DNA of 64,000 nucleotides from Acidobacteriota bacterium (GCA_014584695.1 JACTMI010000027.1:1-64000); one strand, 5' to 3'. Shown: positions 1 to 9,363, counted from the stretch's first letter. The notes: generated by a model from the letters alone, not told the origin. Translations and numbers: made by a program.

Positions 1-838
1 GCCGCGGCGGGCGGGCCGGTTTCGCTGGCTCCGGCCGGCTCGCGGGCGCGGCGGCGGACCCGCGCCGAGCGGCCGGCGGCGCCTTGCGCGACGGCGCGCC
101 CGACGTGGTCCGGCGCAGCAGGTGGAGCTCGCGCTCGGTCAACTCGCGGAGGGCACCCACCGGCAGCGCGCCGTCCGAGAGCGGACCGATGGCCACGCGG
201 CGCAGCTTCTGGACCGGGTGGCCGACGCGATAGAACATCTCGCGGATCTGGCGCGTCCGCCCTTCGGACAGCTCGACGTGGAACCAGGAGTTGCCCCCTT
301 CTTCACGCCCGCGACCGGTCACCCGCAAGGGTTCGATCCGGCAGGGCGCCGTGCGCACTCCGTCGAGCACGATGCCGCGACGCAGCTTCTCCAGCCGCGA
401 CTCCTCCGGCACGCCCTTGACTTTCACCTCGTAGGTCTTGTGGCAGCCGTAGCGCGGGTGCGAGAGCCGCTGCGCGAAATCGCCGTCGTCGGTCAGGATC
501 AGCAGCCCTTCCGTCTGGTAGTCGAGGCGCCCCACCGGCACCAGCGCCCGCCGCATCTCGGGGGGCACGAGGTCGATCACCGTCGGCCTGCCGTTGGCGT
601 CCGCGACCGCGGTCAGGTAGCCCTTGGGCTTGTTGAGCAGGAGGTAGCGGTGCCCGCGTGGCAGGTGGATGCGCCGATCGTCGACCTTGATGGCGTCGGT
701 CTCCGGATCCGCCTTCGCCCCCAGGGAGACGACCTCACCGTTGACCGTCACCCGCCCGGCGCGAATCAGCTCCTCGGCCTTGCGCCGCGCCGCGACCCCG
801 GCGCGGGCCAGGATCTTCTGCACTCGCTCCGAGCTCAT
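1..838 (-). CDS. rluB: 23S rRNA pseudouridine synthase RluB-like, 3' end cut by window edge
   Basis: Isomerises a uridine of 23S rRNA (position 2605 in E. coli, in the RluB/RsuA family) in the cytoplasm. The N-terminal ~60 residues form an S4 RNA-binding domain (SSERVQKILARAGVAARRKA). The catalytic aspartate lies in GRLDYQTEGLLILTDDG, and a later R-T-R-Q-I-R-E-M motif is typical of the family. The ATG at 838-836 overlaps the scpB stop (ATGA), so translation is coupled to scpB, the usual scpA-scpB-rluB order in many phyla. After about residue 240 the protein becomes a basic Ala/Pro/Arg-rich tail, which runs off the window without a stop. RluB versus the RsuA/RluE/F paralogues is decided mainly by the scpAB context. 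Confidence 0.9.
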   Translation of the reverse strand, partial: MSSERVQKILARAGVAARRKAEELIRAGRVTVNGEVVSLGAKADPETDAIKVDDRRIHLPRGHRYLLLNKPKGYLTAVADANGRPTVIDLVPPEMRRALVPVGRLDYQTEGLLILTDDGDFAQRLSHPRYGCHKTYEVKVKGVPEESRLEKLRRGIVLDGVRTAPCRIEPLRVTGRGREEGGNSWFHVELSEGRTRQIREMFYRVGHPVQKLRRVAIGPLSDGALPVGALRELTERELHLLRRTTSGAPSRKAPPAARRGSAAAPASRPEPAKPARPPR

Positions 839-1563
839 GCCACGACCTCCGGCTCGGTTGGCGCGACATCCTGAGCGGGTTCCGGTTCCGCCGCTTCGCC
901 CGGCCCTGTCCGCAGCGCCTCCGCCTCCTGGTCGCGAGCCGCTTCGGCCTCCGCGCTCCGTTCGCCCTCGCTCGACGGCGGCGCGCCGCCGGTATCCGCC
1001 CCGCGGCGGGTCGCGCCCGTCTCTTCGAAGCCGAAAGTCTCCTCGAACTCTTCGAGCGGCGGCAGGTCGGCCAGCGACCGGAGGCCGAAGTGCATCAGGA
1101 AATCCCGCGTGGTGGCATAGAGGAAAGGCCGGCCGACCACTTCCTTGCGACCCGCGATGCGCACCAGGCGGCGCTCGAGCAGCGTCTTGAGCACGCCGCT
1201 CGAGCTCCGGCCGCGCAGCTCCTGGATTTCCGGGCCGGTGACCGGCTGGCGGTAAGCGATGATCGCCAGCGTCTCGAGCGCGGCCATCGAGAGCTTGCTC
1301 CCCCCCGCGGCATCGAAGAACCGGCGCAGATGAGGGTGCTGTTCGGGAGCGGTGACGATCCGCAGCCCACCGGCGACCTCCTCGATCTGGACCCCCCGAC
1401 CTTCGGCCGGCCGGTAGCGCTCGCGAACGGCCGCCAGCGCCTCCCGCGCCGCCTCCAATCCCTCCTCCTCGAAGACGGCGAGCAGGCGCTGCTCCGAGAC
1501 CGGCTCGGAGGTGACGAAGAGAATCGCCTCGAGGGCGGCCTCGAGATCGGCGCGTGGGCTCAT
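835..1563 (-). CDS. scpB: Segregation and condensation protein ScpB
   Basis: Winged-helix subunit of the SMC-ScpAB condensin, which binds the kleisin ScpA and helps organise newly replicated DNA. The 242-residue product begins MSPRADLEAALEAILF and contains two winged-helix lobes in residues ~1-165, with the family sequence ALETLAIIAYRQPVTGPEI. The last ~70 residues are an acidic Glu/Ala/Pro-rich tail, longer than in most ScpBs. The ATG at 1563 overlaps the scpA stop (ATGA), and its own TGA overlaps the rluB ATG, so the three genes form one translationally coupled unit. The longer upstream extension of this frame lies inside scpA and is not coding. Confidence 0.95.
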   Translation of the reverse strand: MSPRADLEAALEAILFVTSEPVSEQRLLAVFEEEGLEAAREALAAVRERYRPAEGRGVQIEEVAGGLRIVTAPEQHPHLRRFFDAAGGSKLSMAALETLAIIAYRQPVTGPEIQELRGRSSSGVLKTLLERRLVRIAGRKEVVGRPFLYATTRDFLMHFGLRSLADLPPLEEFEETFGFEETGATRRGADTGGAPPSSEGERSAEAEAARDQEAEALRTGPGEAAEPEPAQDVAPTEPEVVA

Positions 1564-2345
1564 CCTTGAATCGCCTCCAGCTCCTCTTCCGCGAGCTCGC
1601 GGGTGGTCCGGTGCAGCAGCAGGTCGCCGGCGGCGGTGACATGGATCCTGACCAGCGCCAACCGCGCGAGCTCGAGCACCGCGAGGAAGGCCGAGATCGC
1701 CTCGGCGCGGCAGGACCGCCTCCGCAAGTCGGCGAGCAGGTCGAAGGGGCGACCGGGCTCGATCGCGGACAGCAGTCGATCGAACTGCGCACGCACCGGG
1801 AAACTCTCCGCCGGCACCAGAACTGGCTCCGGATGCTCCCGGTCGAACCGCTCCAGCACGCCCCTGAAGGCCGTCAACAGGTCGAACAGCGAGATCTCCT
1901 CGAGCTCGAACTGCTCCTCCTCGGGTCGCCACGGCTGGTGGCGCCGGGTCCAGATGCCTTGCCGGAGCCGATCGACCTCGGCCATCGCCTGGGCGGCTTC
2001 CTTGAGCCGCCGGTACTCGAGCAGCCGCTCGACCAGTTCCTGTCGCGGGTCTTCTTGGGCGCCGTCCTCGGAGTGCTCGGGCCGCGGCAGCAGCAGCTTG
2101 GACTTGAGCTGAATCAGGAGCGCCGCTTCGTAGATGTACTCCGCCGCGACGTCGAGATCGAGCTCCTCCATCAGGCCGAGATACTCCTGGAACTGGTCGC
2201 AGATGGTCGCCACCGGGATGTCGGTGATCTCGACTTCATTGATGCGCACCAAGTGCAGCAGGAGGTCCAACGGACCTTCGAAGACCGGCAGCTGGACCCG
2301 CCAGGCCTCCGGCAGCGTGCGAGGTTTCGGCGGCGCCGGGCTCAC
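1560..2345 (-). CDS. scpA: Segregation and condensation protein ScpA (kleisin)
   Basis: Kleisin subunit that bridges SMC heads and ScpB. The N-terminal motif VFEGPLDLLLHLVR is diagnostic. Residues ~75-100 (EYIYEAALLIQLKSKLLLP) and the C-terminal winged helix (residues ~190-261) match the family, and 261 residues is the normal length. No ATG suits the N terminus. The GTG at 2345-2343 overlaps the trpS stop as GTGA and gives VSPAPPKPRTLPEAW, placing the EGPLDLLL motif about 22 residues in. Downstream the stop overlaps scpB in an ATGA. Confidence 0.95.
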   Translation of the reverse strand: MSPAPPKPRTLPEAWRVQLPVFEGPLDLLLHLVRINEVEITDIPVATICDQFQEYLGLMEELDLDVAAEYIYEAALLIQLKSKLLLPRPEHSEDGAQEDPRQELVERLLEYRRLKEAAQAMAEVDRLRQGIWTRRHQPWRPEEEQFELEEISLFDLLTAFRGVLERFDREHPEPVLVPAESFPVRAQFDRLLSAIEPGRPFDLLADLRRRSCRAEAISAFLAVLELARLALVRIHVTAAGDLLLHRTTRELAEEELEAIQG

Positions 2346-3361
2346 GTGGGCTTGGCCGAGAGAAGGCGGTCGTAATCCATGCCGAGCGCGGCACGGACCA
2401 GCTCGAGAGTCTCGCGCGCGCGTTCTCGCGCCTTGCTCGAACCGGCGCGCAGCAAGTCGAGCAGCTCTCCGGGCTCGCGCAGGAGCTCTTCGCGGCGCCG
2501 TCGAACCGGCTCCAGAAAGGCGATCAGCTGCTCGGCCAGCAGGCGTTTGTCGTCGACGCAGCCGATCTCCGCGGCGCGGCACTCGCGTTCGACGCGGTCG
2601 CGCACCTCGGCTGGTGAGACCAGCCGATGGAACTCGAACAGGTTGCAGCTCTCGGGGTGGCCCGGGTCCTTTCTCCGCACCCGCGTCGGATCGGTGAACA
2701 TCTCCATGCACTTGCGGCGGATCTCGTCCGGTCCGTCCGAGAGATGGATCGCGTTGCCGTAAGACTTCGACATCTTGCGGCCGTCGAGCCCCGGCACCCG
2801 TGGCGTCGGAGTGAACAGCGCCTGGGGCTCCGGAAAGACCTCGCCGTAGAGCGAGTTGAACCGGCGGGTGATCTCCCGCGAAAGCTCCAGGTGCGAGGCC
2901 TGGTCCTCCCCCACCGGCACCGCGTTCGCCCGGTAGAGAATGATGTCGGAGGTCTGCAGGACCGGATAGCCGAGGAAGCCGTAGGTGCCCAGGTCCTTGT
3001 TGTCGATCTGGCGGATCTGCTCCTTGTAGGTCGGCACCCGCTCCAGCCAGCCCAGCGGCGTGATCATCGACAGGACGAGGTGGAGCTCGGCGTGCTCCGG
3101 CACCATCGACTGGACGAACACCACGGCCCGCTCCGGATCGATCCCGGAGGCGATCCAGTCGGCGAACGCTTCGACGGTATGGCGGGTGATCTGCGAGGGG
3201 TCGGCGTAATCGCTGGTGAGAGCGTGCCAGTCGGCGGCGAAGTAGTAGCAGCGATGGGTCGCCTGGAGCGCCACCCAGTTGCGCAGCGTGCCGAAGTAGT
3301 GTCCGAGGTGCAGCTTGCCTGTCGAGCGCATCCCCGACAGCACGATCTTCGCGTCCGACAA
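2342..3361 (-). CDS. trpS: Tryptophan--tRNA ligase
   Basis: Class I aminoacyl-tRNA synthetase that charges tRNA-Trp. The HIGH-type signature appears as GKLHLGHYFG near residue 20, and the KMSKS loop as GRKMSKSYGN near residue 195. Length (339 aa) fits bacterial TrpRS. The ATG at 3361 is followed by SDAKIVLSGMRSTGKLH, the expected N terminus. It is first in the transcription direction of the trpS-scpA-scpB-rluB set, and its TGA overlaps the GTG of scpA. The 154 bp upstream hold no gene and I see no convincing promoter there. Confidence 0.96.
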   Translation of the reverse strand: MSDAKIVLSGMRSTGKLHLGHYFGTLRNWVALQATHRCYYFAADWHALTSDYADPSQITRHTVEAFADWIASGIDPERAVVFVQSMVPEHAELHLVLSMITPLGWLERVPTYKEQIRQIDNKDLGTYGFLGYPVLQTSDIILYRANAVPVGEDQASHLELSREITRRFNSLYGEVFPEPQALFTPTPRVPGLDGRKMSKSYGNAIHLSDGPDEIRRKCMEMFTDPTRVRRKDPGHPESCNLFEFHRLVSPAEVRDRVERECRAAEIGCVDDKRLLAEQLIAFLEPVRRRREELLREPGELLDLLRAGSSKARERARETLELVRAALGMDYDRLLSAKPT

Positions 3362-3515
3362 GTGACCATTCCTCCGTCGCCCGGCGCGCCCGCCGCGCCG
3401 TCCGGATCCTCGCCGCAGGATGAGGGGGTGGGCCCCCCCCGCGAACCAGCTGCAGGCAGCTCAGAACGGCGGGGGGCTACGAGCGCGATGAGTGTAGCAC
3501 GGGCTGTCGCACCCG

Positions 3516-3986
3516 TCAGGGCAGACGTTGCTCGATCGCGGCGCCGATTCGCGCGCCGTGCCGCGACAGGTTTCGGGCGGCGAGCAGCCAGGCGACGACC
3601 AGCAATGCCAGCGTGACAGCGGCGCTCGCGCCGTGGAACCACCCCGGGATCCGCATCGCGTAGAGGCTGCCGGCGGCGGCGAAATGGCCGACGAGCACCA
3701 CCTGGCCGGCCACCGTCCAGCCGACCGTGCGCCGGCGCGCGCTCGTCCAGGCGGCTTCGGAGGGGCCCGCGGCGAGCCGCCGCAGCCCGCGCTCACAGGC
3801 GACCAGGAAGATCGCCACCCAGGAGAACGAGAGGACGACCAGCAGCGTCGCCAGCAGCGCGAGTTGGGCGTGCAGGGCCACCATTTCGTCGCTCGCTGGA
3901 GACAGCAGACCGTGCAAGCCGACGGCGGCGAAGGAGCCGATACCCAGCGCTCCGATGCCGAGCTGAATTCTTGCCCACCGGTTCAT
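3516..3986 (-). CDS. Small four-helix membrane protein of unknown function
   Basis: The 156-residue product has four hydrophobic segments, at roughly residues 8-28, 42-65, 90-110 and 120-140. Short basic stretches separate them (CERGLRRLAAG, SARRRTVGW), pointing to an inner-membrane protein. No catalytic motif is visible and I do not recognise the family. The ATG at 3986 overlaps the stop of the upstream glycosyltransferase as ATGA, so the two are translated together, which suggests an envelope or surface-glycan role. That role is inference from position only. Confidence 0.7.
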   Translation of the reverse strand: MNRWARIQLGIGALGIGSFAAVGLHGLLSPASDEMVALHAQLALLATLLVVLSFSWVAIFLVACERGLRRLAAGPSEAAWTSARRRTVGWTVAGQVVLVGHFAAAGSLYAMRIPGWFHGASAAVTLALLVVAWLLAARNLSRHGARIGAAIEQRLP

Positions 3987-5131
3987 GACGAGCGACCCGG
4001 GACGGACTCTATCGCCGCCAGCCAGGTTTCGGCCGCGCCGGCGGGGGTGTAGAGCTCGGCGCAGCGGCGCTGGCCCGCCGCGCCCCGTCGCGCTCGCTCG
4101 GCTGGATCGCCCCAGGCATGGGCGATCGACGAGGCGAGGGCCACCGGGTCCTCCGGCGGCACCAGCCAGCCGGTCTGGCCATCCACCACCACCTCCGGCA
4201 TGCCGCTCACCCGGCTGGTGATCACCGGCACGCCAGCCGCCATCGCCTCCAGGACCACCAGCGGCATCCCTTCGTAGATCGAGGGTACGACCAGGGCGGC
4301 GGCGTGCCCGAGCAGCGCGCGGACCTGTCCCGCCGAGGCTCGGCCCAGGAAGCGCACCTCCCGCTCCAGGCCGAGCGCCACCATGCGCTGCTCCAGGGCC
4401 GACCGATGCTCACCTTCGCCGGCGAGCAGGAGCCGGATCGGCCTGCCTTCGGCGCGCAGGCGGGCGAGCGCCTCGAGCGCCACCTCGACCCCCTTGCGGA
4501 TGCGCAGGCGCCCGACGAAGAGGAGGTAGCCCTCCGCGCCGGCGGCCCCGGGCAGTGCTTCCGGCTGGATCTCCAGGCCGCCGGTGACGTTGGGCAAGAC
4601 CCCGACTCGCCGGACACCGTAGTCCCGGACCAGCTCCCGGGCGGTCGCCTGGCTGGGGGCGAGCACCAGGTCCGCCAGCCGAGCCGACAGCTTGCCCAGC
4701 AGGATCTGCCAGGGCGCCTTGAGCCAACGGAATCTCCGCTCCACCGCGCCCGGCCGGCCGAGGACGCGGCCCGCGAAAGCGAGGGTCCGCACGGCACGGC
4801 GCTCCTCCACGTAGCTGACCTGCTGCAGCGCCACGAGCCGGGGTCGCGCCCGGCGTCCCCGCAGGGCTCGCACCGCGAGCGCGGCGAGCCCGCCGTCGGA
4901 CTCGTGCACCTGCACGACGTCGGGTCGCAGCGACTTCAGTACGCGGCCGAGGGCGGGAACCACGGTCAAGGGAAAGAGCACCTTGGGACCGCGGGCGCCG
5001 CCCGGGCCGCGCCCCAGCAGGTGCACCTCGCAACCCTTCGCCCGCAGCCCGGCGGCGAGCTGCAGCACCTGCTCCCCCACGCCCGACAGGTCGTGCGGCG
5101 GCAGCGTGTTGGCGACGAAGAGGATGCGCAT
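3983..5131 (-). CDS. Glycosyltransferase family 4 (GT-B fold)
   Basis: Transfers a sugar from an activated donor, probably in surface polysaccharide or glycolipid assembly. The 382 residues begin MRILFVANTLPPHDLSGVGE, the usual acceptor-domain start of GT4 enzymes. The donor domain has LLFVGRLRIRKGVEVALEAL (residues ~210-230) and the E-x7-E nucleotide-sugar motif in PSIYEGMPLVVLEAMAAG (~residues 300-320). The start at 5131 was chosen because upstream sequence belongs to recG (5 bp gap). It is coupled downstream to the small membrane protein. The sugar and acceptor cannot be told from sequence. Confidence 0.9.
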   Translation of the reverse strand: MRILFVANTLPPHDLSGVGEQVLQLAAGLRAKGCEVHLLGRGPGGARGPKVLFPLTVVPALGRVLKSLRPDVVQVHESDGGLAALAVRALRGRRARPRLVALQQVSYVEERRAVRTLAFAGRVLGRPGAVERRFRWLKAPWQILLGKLSARLADLVLAPSQATARELVRDYGVRRVGVLPNVTGGLEIQPEALPGAAGAEGYLLFVGRLRIRKGVEVALEALARLRAEGRPIRLLLAGEGEHRSALEQRMVALGLEREVRFLGRASAGQVRALLGHAAALVVPSIYEGMPLVVLEAMAAGVPVITSRVSGMPEVVVDGQTGWLVPPEDPVALASSIAHAWGDPAERARRGAAGQRRCAELYTPAGAAETWLAAIESVPGRSS

Positions 5132-5136
5132 CTCTC

Positions 5137-7236
5137 TCAGCCTCCCGCGAAGGCCTCGTAGCGGGCGCGAGCGCGGTGGCGCGCGCGGGTCAATAGCAGG
5201 GCGGCCTCCGGGCCCGCTGCCGCGGCGACCAGCTCGCGAGCGTCGGCGCGGGCCCGCTCGACCCACTGCCGGTGTTCCACCAGATTGGCGACGCGCAGAG
5301 CCGGCAGACCCGATTGGCGGCGGCCGAGCAGGTCGCCGGGCCCGCGCTGCGCGAGGTCGGCTTCGGCGAGGGCGAAGCCGTCTCCGGCCGTGGCGAAGAT
5401 CTCCAGGCGCCGCGCGGCGGTCTCCGAGAGGCGGCCGTGGATCGCGATGCAACGCGAGCTGAGGGCTCCCCGGCCGATCCGGCCGCGGAGCTGATGGAGC
5501 TGGGCCAAACCGAAGCGCTCGACGCTCTCGATCACCATCCAACTGGCGTTGGGCACGTCGACGCCGACTTCGATCACGGTGGTGGCGATCAACACCCGGA
5601 TCGACCCGGCGGCGAACTCGCGCATGATCCGGTCGCGCTCACCCGCCGGCAGACGGCCGTGCAGCACGGCGCTCGGGGTCTCGGCCAGCGAGTCGCGGAC
5701 TCTCGCTCCCAGCCGCTCGATGGAGGCGGCGTCGATCTCCTCGCTCTCCTCGATCAGCGGCACCACGACGTAGGCCTGCGCGCCCTCGCGCACGGCCGCG
5801 CGCAGACGGGCATAGACCTCGCGGCGCGCCGACGCCCCGACGATCTCGGTGACCACCGGTGTCCTGCCGGGTGGCATCTGGTCGAGGGTCGAGACCTCGA
5901 GGTCGCCGTACAGCGTCAGTGCCAGGGTGCGCGGGATCGGCGTGGCCGTCATCACCAGCACGTCGGGCCGCTCGCCCTTGCCCTGGAGGAGGCGGCGCTG
6001 CTCGACGCCGAAGCGATGCTGCTCGTCGATGACCGCGAGCCCGAGTCGGCGAAACGAGACGCTCCGCTGGATCAGGGCGTGGGTGCCCACCGCGATGTCG
6101 ACTTCGCCGCGTCCGATCGCCGCTCGCGCGCTGGCAGCCCCCTCTGCCGAGCCGGTGAGCAGCGTCAGCCGGCAGCGGTCGCCGAGCAGGCGATCGAGGT
6201 TGCGGAAGTGTTGCTCGGCGAGCAGCTCTGTCGGCGCCATGAAGGCCCCTTGGAGCCCGCTCTCGACGGCGATCAGCAGCGCCAGCGCCGCCACGATCGT
6301 CTTGCCGCTGCCGACGTCACCCTGGAGGAGCCGGAGCATCGGCTCCGGCGCGCGCAAGTCGGACACGATCTCCCGCAGCACCCGTTTCTGGGCCGCGGTC
6401 AGGGCGAACGGCAGGATCTTCCGGGCGGCGTCGCGCACTGCATCGTCGATCCGGTACCGATGGCGCTTGACGACCCGAATCTGCGCCGCTCGCAGCAGCG
6501 CGAGCTCCAGCTGGAGCTCCAGCAGCTCCTGGTAGATCAGGCGCAGGTGAGCGGCGGAGAGCCGGGCTCCGAGCGCCTCGAGATCCGCGTCCGCGCCCGG
6601 CCGGTGCACGGCCGTGAGCGCCGTTGCGATTCCGGGCAACCCGTAGCGGCGCCGCAGGTGTTCCGGCAGCTCCTCGGGCGGTGGATCGCGCTCCAGGGTC
6701 TCGACCGCTTGGGCGACGAGCCGCGCCGTCGCGGCCGGTCCCAACCCCGCGAGGCTCGAGTAGATCGGCACCACGCCGGCGGCCTCCGCGCCGCCGATGT
6801 CGGCGACGCAGGTCGGATTCACGAGCTCGAGGCCGCCGTCGGCCATCGCGCGCACGGAGCCGTGCAACAGGTAGCCCTCGCCATCTCGAAGCCGCTGCAG
6901 CAGGTAGGGCTGGTTGAACCAGACCACCGGCAGCTGGCCCGCGGCGCCGCACACCCGCCCCCGCACGAGCACGAATCCCCGCCGGCGCGTGCGGATCGCC
7001 CTCAGCTCGGAGAGCGTGCCGCGCAGCGTCCAGGTGCCGGGCCCGTCGATCTCCCGCGGGGAGACGATCCGGCGGCGATCCTCGTATCGGGTCGGCAGGT
7101 GGAAGAGCAGATCGCCGGCGCTGGCGAAGCCTTCGTTCGCGAGCCGCTCGGCGCGCTGTGGCCCGACGCCGCGCAGGTAGCGGAGCGGCGTGGCCCGATC
7201 GGGCGCGGCGCTTCCGCTCACCGGCGCCGGATTCAC
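5137..7236 (-). CDS. recG: ATP-dependent DNA helicase RecG
   Basis: Branch-migration helicase that reverses stalled forks and processes Holliday junctions. At 699 residues it has normal RecG length. An N-terminal wedge/OB domain comes first, with a helix-hairpin-helix-like LRYLRGVGPQRAERL near the start. Walker A is LLQGDVGSGKTIVAALALL, the DEAD-type box appears as VIDEQHRFGVEQRRLL, and motif III as MTATPIPRTL. Motif VI and the TRG region (GRGALSSRCI, QRGPGDLLGRRQSG) are present. The GTG at 7236-7234 forms a GTGA overlap with the stop of the cNMP/FHA gene. No later start keeps the full N-terminal domain. Confidence 0.96.
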   Translation of the reverse strand: MNPAPVSGSAAPDRATPLRYLRGVGPQRAERLANEGFASAGDLLFHLPTRYEDRRRIVSPREIDGPGTWTLRGTLSELRAIRTRRRGFVLVRGRVCGAAGQLPVVWFNQPYLLQRLRDGEGYLLHGSVRAMADGGLELVNPTCVADIGGAEAAGVVPIYSSLAGLGPAATARLVAQAVETLERDPPPEELPEHLRRRYGLPGIATALTAVHRPGADADLEALGARLSAAHLRLIYQELLELQLELALLRAAQIRVVKRHRYRIDDAVRDAARKILPFALTAAQKRVLREIVSDLRAPEPMLRLLQGDVGSGKTIVAALALLIAVESGLQGAFMAPTELLAEQHFRNLDRLLGDRCRLTLLTGSAEGAASARAAIGRGEVDIAVGTHALIQRSVSFRRLGLAVIDEQHRFGVEQRRLLQGKGERPDVLVMTATPIPRTLALTLYGDLEVSTLDQMPPGRTPVVTEIVGASARREVYARLRAAVREGAQAYVVVPLIEESEEIDAASIERLGARVRDSLAETPSAVLHGRLPAGERDRIMREFAAGSIRVLIATTVIEVGVDVPNASWMVIESVERFGLAQLHQLRGRIGRGALSSRCIAIHGRLSETAARRLEIFATAGDGFALAEADLAQRGPGDLLGRRQSGLPALRVANLVEHRQWVERARADARELVAAAAGPEAALLLTRARHRARARYEAFAGG

Positions 7237-8012
7237 TCGCAGTGGAGGATGAGCGGTACCAGGCCGCAGCGGACCTCGTCGCCGTTGCGGACCTCCGCCG
7301 GCACGCCGGTCTCGATCCGCACGCCGTTGACGAAGGTGCCGTTCATGGTGCCGATCTCCTCGGCGACGAAGAACTTGTTGGCCCGGCGGTAGATCTTGGC
7401 GTGGCGCCGGCTGATCGAGCGCTGCGTGTCGACCGGGGTCAAGTCGACGTCCGGGTGAATTCCGGTCACCGGATCCCGGCGTCCGATGGTGGTCTCCGCG
7501 CCGCGGGAGAGAAAGAACTCCATGTTCGACTTCTCGTGCACGAGCCGCTGCGGCGCCGCGTCGACCATGGCTTCCTGCGGCGTCGGCATCTCGACCACCG
7601 GACCCGGCGCCGCGCCGATCGCGTCGCGCAGCAGCCGGTCGGTCTCTCGCAGCCGGCGCGACAGCTTGCGCATCATGCGCACCGCGATCTCGGGATTCGA
7701 GCGCAGCATCTGGTCGAACGTCGAGCCGTTGATGTGCAGCACCTTGACCGGCGTCAGGGCGCGCGCCGAAGCGGTGCGAGGAAGGTCTTCGAGGATCGCC
7801 ATCTCGCCGAAGAAGTCGCCCTTCTCGAGCACCGCGAGCTGCTTCTCGTCGCCCTTCATCGCCTTGAGGATCTCGACCCGACCCTCGTGCAGGATGTACA
7901 TCTCCGTGCCGAGGTCGCCCTCGCGGAAGACGTAGTCGCCGGCGGAGAACTCGACCGTGTAGCTCGGCAGCGAGGGCTTCTTGCTGGTCGTCTTGAAGAC
8001 CGGTTTGTTCAT
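7233..8012 (-). CDS. Cyclic-nucleotide-binding domain fused to FHA domain
   Basis: Putative cytoplasmic signalling adaptor of 259 residues. Residues ~15-135 form a cNMP-binding domain (GDYVFREGDLGTEMYILHEG and GDFFGEMAILEDLPRTASA, the phosphate-binding cassette). After a ~30-residue linker, residues ~160-259 form an FHA phosphothreonine-binding domain (TTIGRRDP, SISRRHAKI, GTMNGTFVNG). No DNA-binding or catalytic domain is present, so it should sense a cyclic nucleotide and dock on phosphorylated partners. Kinase and FHA genes elsewhere in the window (57-58.6 kb) show that phosphothreonine signalling exists here. It is coupled to recG by GTGA, 14 bp after the S66 peptidase gene. Confidence 0.88.
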   Translation of the reverse strand: MNKPVFKTTSKKPSLPSYTVEFSAGDYVFREGDLGTEMYILHEGRVEILKAMKGDEKQLAVLEKGDFFGEMAILEDLPRTASARALTPVKVLHINGSTFDQMLRSNPEIAVRMMRKLSRRLRETDRLLRDAIGAAPGPVVEMPTPQEAMVDAAPQRLVHEKSNMEFFLSRGAETTIGRRDPVTGIHPDVDLTPVDTQRSISRRHAKIYRRANKFFVAEEIGTMNGTFVNGVRIETGVPAEVRNGDEVRCGLVPLILHCE

Positions 8013-8026
8013 CGTCCGTCGCGCCT

Positions 8027-8935
8027 CTAGGCGATCTCCACCAGCAGCCGCGCGCTGGCGACTTCGATTCTCGCTCGTCGACCCAAGGGGAGCGTGAGGT
8101 TGGGCCGGGCATGTCCGGCTTCGATCCCCGACAGGATCGGCACCCCGGGCAAGTGCTCGCGCACGCTCTCGAGCGCCGCGCGCGCCAGTTCGGGCTCGTC
8201 CTCGACGCCGCTCACCTGCCCGATCACCACCCCGCGAATGCCCGCCAGACTACCGGACAGCCCGAGGTGGGTCAACATGCGATCCAGCTTGTAGAGCGGC
8301 TCTCCGACGTCCTCCCAGAACCAGATCGAGCCCGACAGGTCGGGTGCCCACGGCGTCCCGAGCGTGGCCACCAGCAGGCTGAGACAGCCGCCGAGCAGCG
8401 GACCCTCGGCGACACCGGCGCCGTCGCCCGCGTCGCCCTCCCCGCCCGCCAGTTCGGCCGGTCCGTCGCCGGCCAGCGCGGCGAGCAGCGACCCCCGTTC
8501 GGCGTCGTCGAGTCCGCGCGCGAAGTCGGCCGCGACCATCGGACCGTGGAATGACGCCAGGCCCAGCCGGCTCACCACCTGCAACAGAAACGGCGTCAGG
8601 TCGGAGTAGCCGACGTAGGCGCGAGGGTGGAGCGCCAGCAGCTCCCAGTCGATCGCCGGCAGGATCCGGAGCAGGCCGTGCCCGCCCCGCGCGAAGAAGA
8701 TGGCTGCGAGCCCGGCGTCGGCGGCGAGCTCGTGGAAGGCCGCGAGGCGCTCGGCGTCGCCGCCGGCGAAGAGGCCCGCTCGCGACGAGAGGTTTCGCGC
8801 GCGCACCGGCTCGAAGCCCAGCGCGCGCAGCTCGTCGAGGCCCTGCTCCAGCCGGGCCGGATCGACCGGACCGGACAGGGCCGCGACGCCGACGCGGTCG
8901 CCCGGACCGACGGGGGGAGGCAGGGAGGTGTGCAC
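8027..8935 (-). CDS. S66 family LD-carboxypeptidase / MccF-like peptidase
   Basis: Serine peptidase of the LdcA/MccF family. LdcA trims the terminal D-Ala from murein tetrapeptides during recycling, while MccF-type members cleave microcin-like conjugates. The nucleophile serine lies in RAYVGYSDLTPFLLQ (~residue 113), after FARGGHGLLRILP. The glutamate and histidine of the triad fit SIWFWEDVGEPLYKLDRML and SGIEAGHARPNLTLPLG. The length of 302 aa is typical. The GTG at 8935 starts only about 7 bp after the RNase P RNA 3' end. LdcA versus MccF cannot be separated here. Confidence 0.87.
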   Translation of the reverse strand: MHTSLPPPVGPGDRVGVAALSGPVDPARLEQGLDELRALGFEPVRARNLSSRAGLFAGGDAERLAAFHELAADAGLAAIFFARGGHGLLRILPAIDWELLALHPRAYVGYSDLTPFLLQVVSRLGLASFHGPMVAADFARGLDDAERGSLLAALAGDGPAELAGGEGDAGDGAGVAEGPLLGGCLSLLVATLGTPWAPDLSGSIWFWEDVGEPLYKLDRMLTHLGLSGSLAGIRGVVIGQVSGVEDEPELARAALESVREHLPGVPILSGIEAGHARPNLTLPLGRRARIEVASARLLVEIA

Positions 8936-8942
8936 GTCAACG

Positions 8943-9340
<398 letters not shown>

Positions 9341-9344
9341 GTGC

Positions 9345-9350
9345 AGAATA
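9345..9350 (-). promoter_or_regulatory. Probable -10 element of rnpB
   Basis: Reading the minus strand, TATTCT lies 5-10 nt before the first base of helix P1, the expected distance for a sigma-70 -10 box driving rnpB. A -35 hexamer at the right spacing is weak (CCGGAC-like) and would lie across the stop codon of the upstream DUF4388 gene. Confidence 0.4.
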
Positions 9351-9363
9351 CCAGAGTCGTCGC

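Noticed and set aside
3362-3515. Possible gene or leader upstream of trpS
   Set aside because: No frame with family resemblance, no tRNA-like T-box fold and no clear promoter hexamers.
5272-7392. 706-codon open frame on the plus strand
   Set aside because: Antisense shadow of recG.
5137-8112. RecG extended to 991 residues
   Set aside because: The extra N-terminal part is the cNMP/FHA gene read in another frame; GTG at 7236 gives the normal RecG length.
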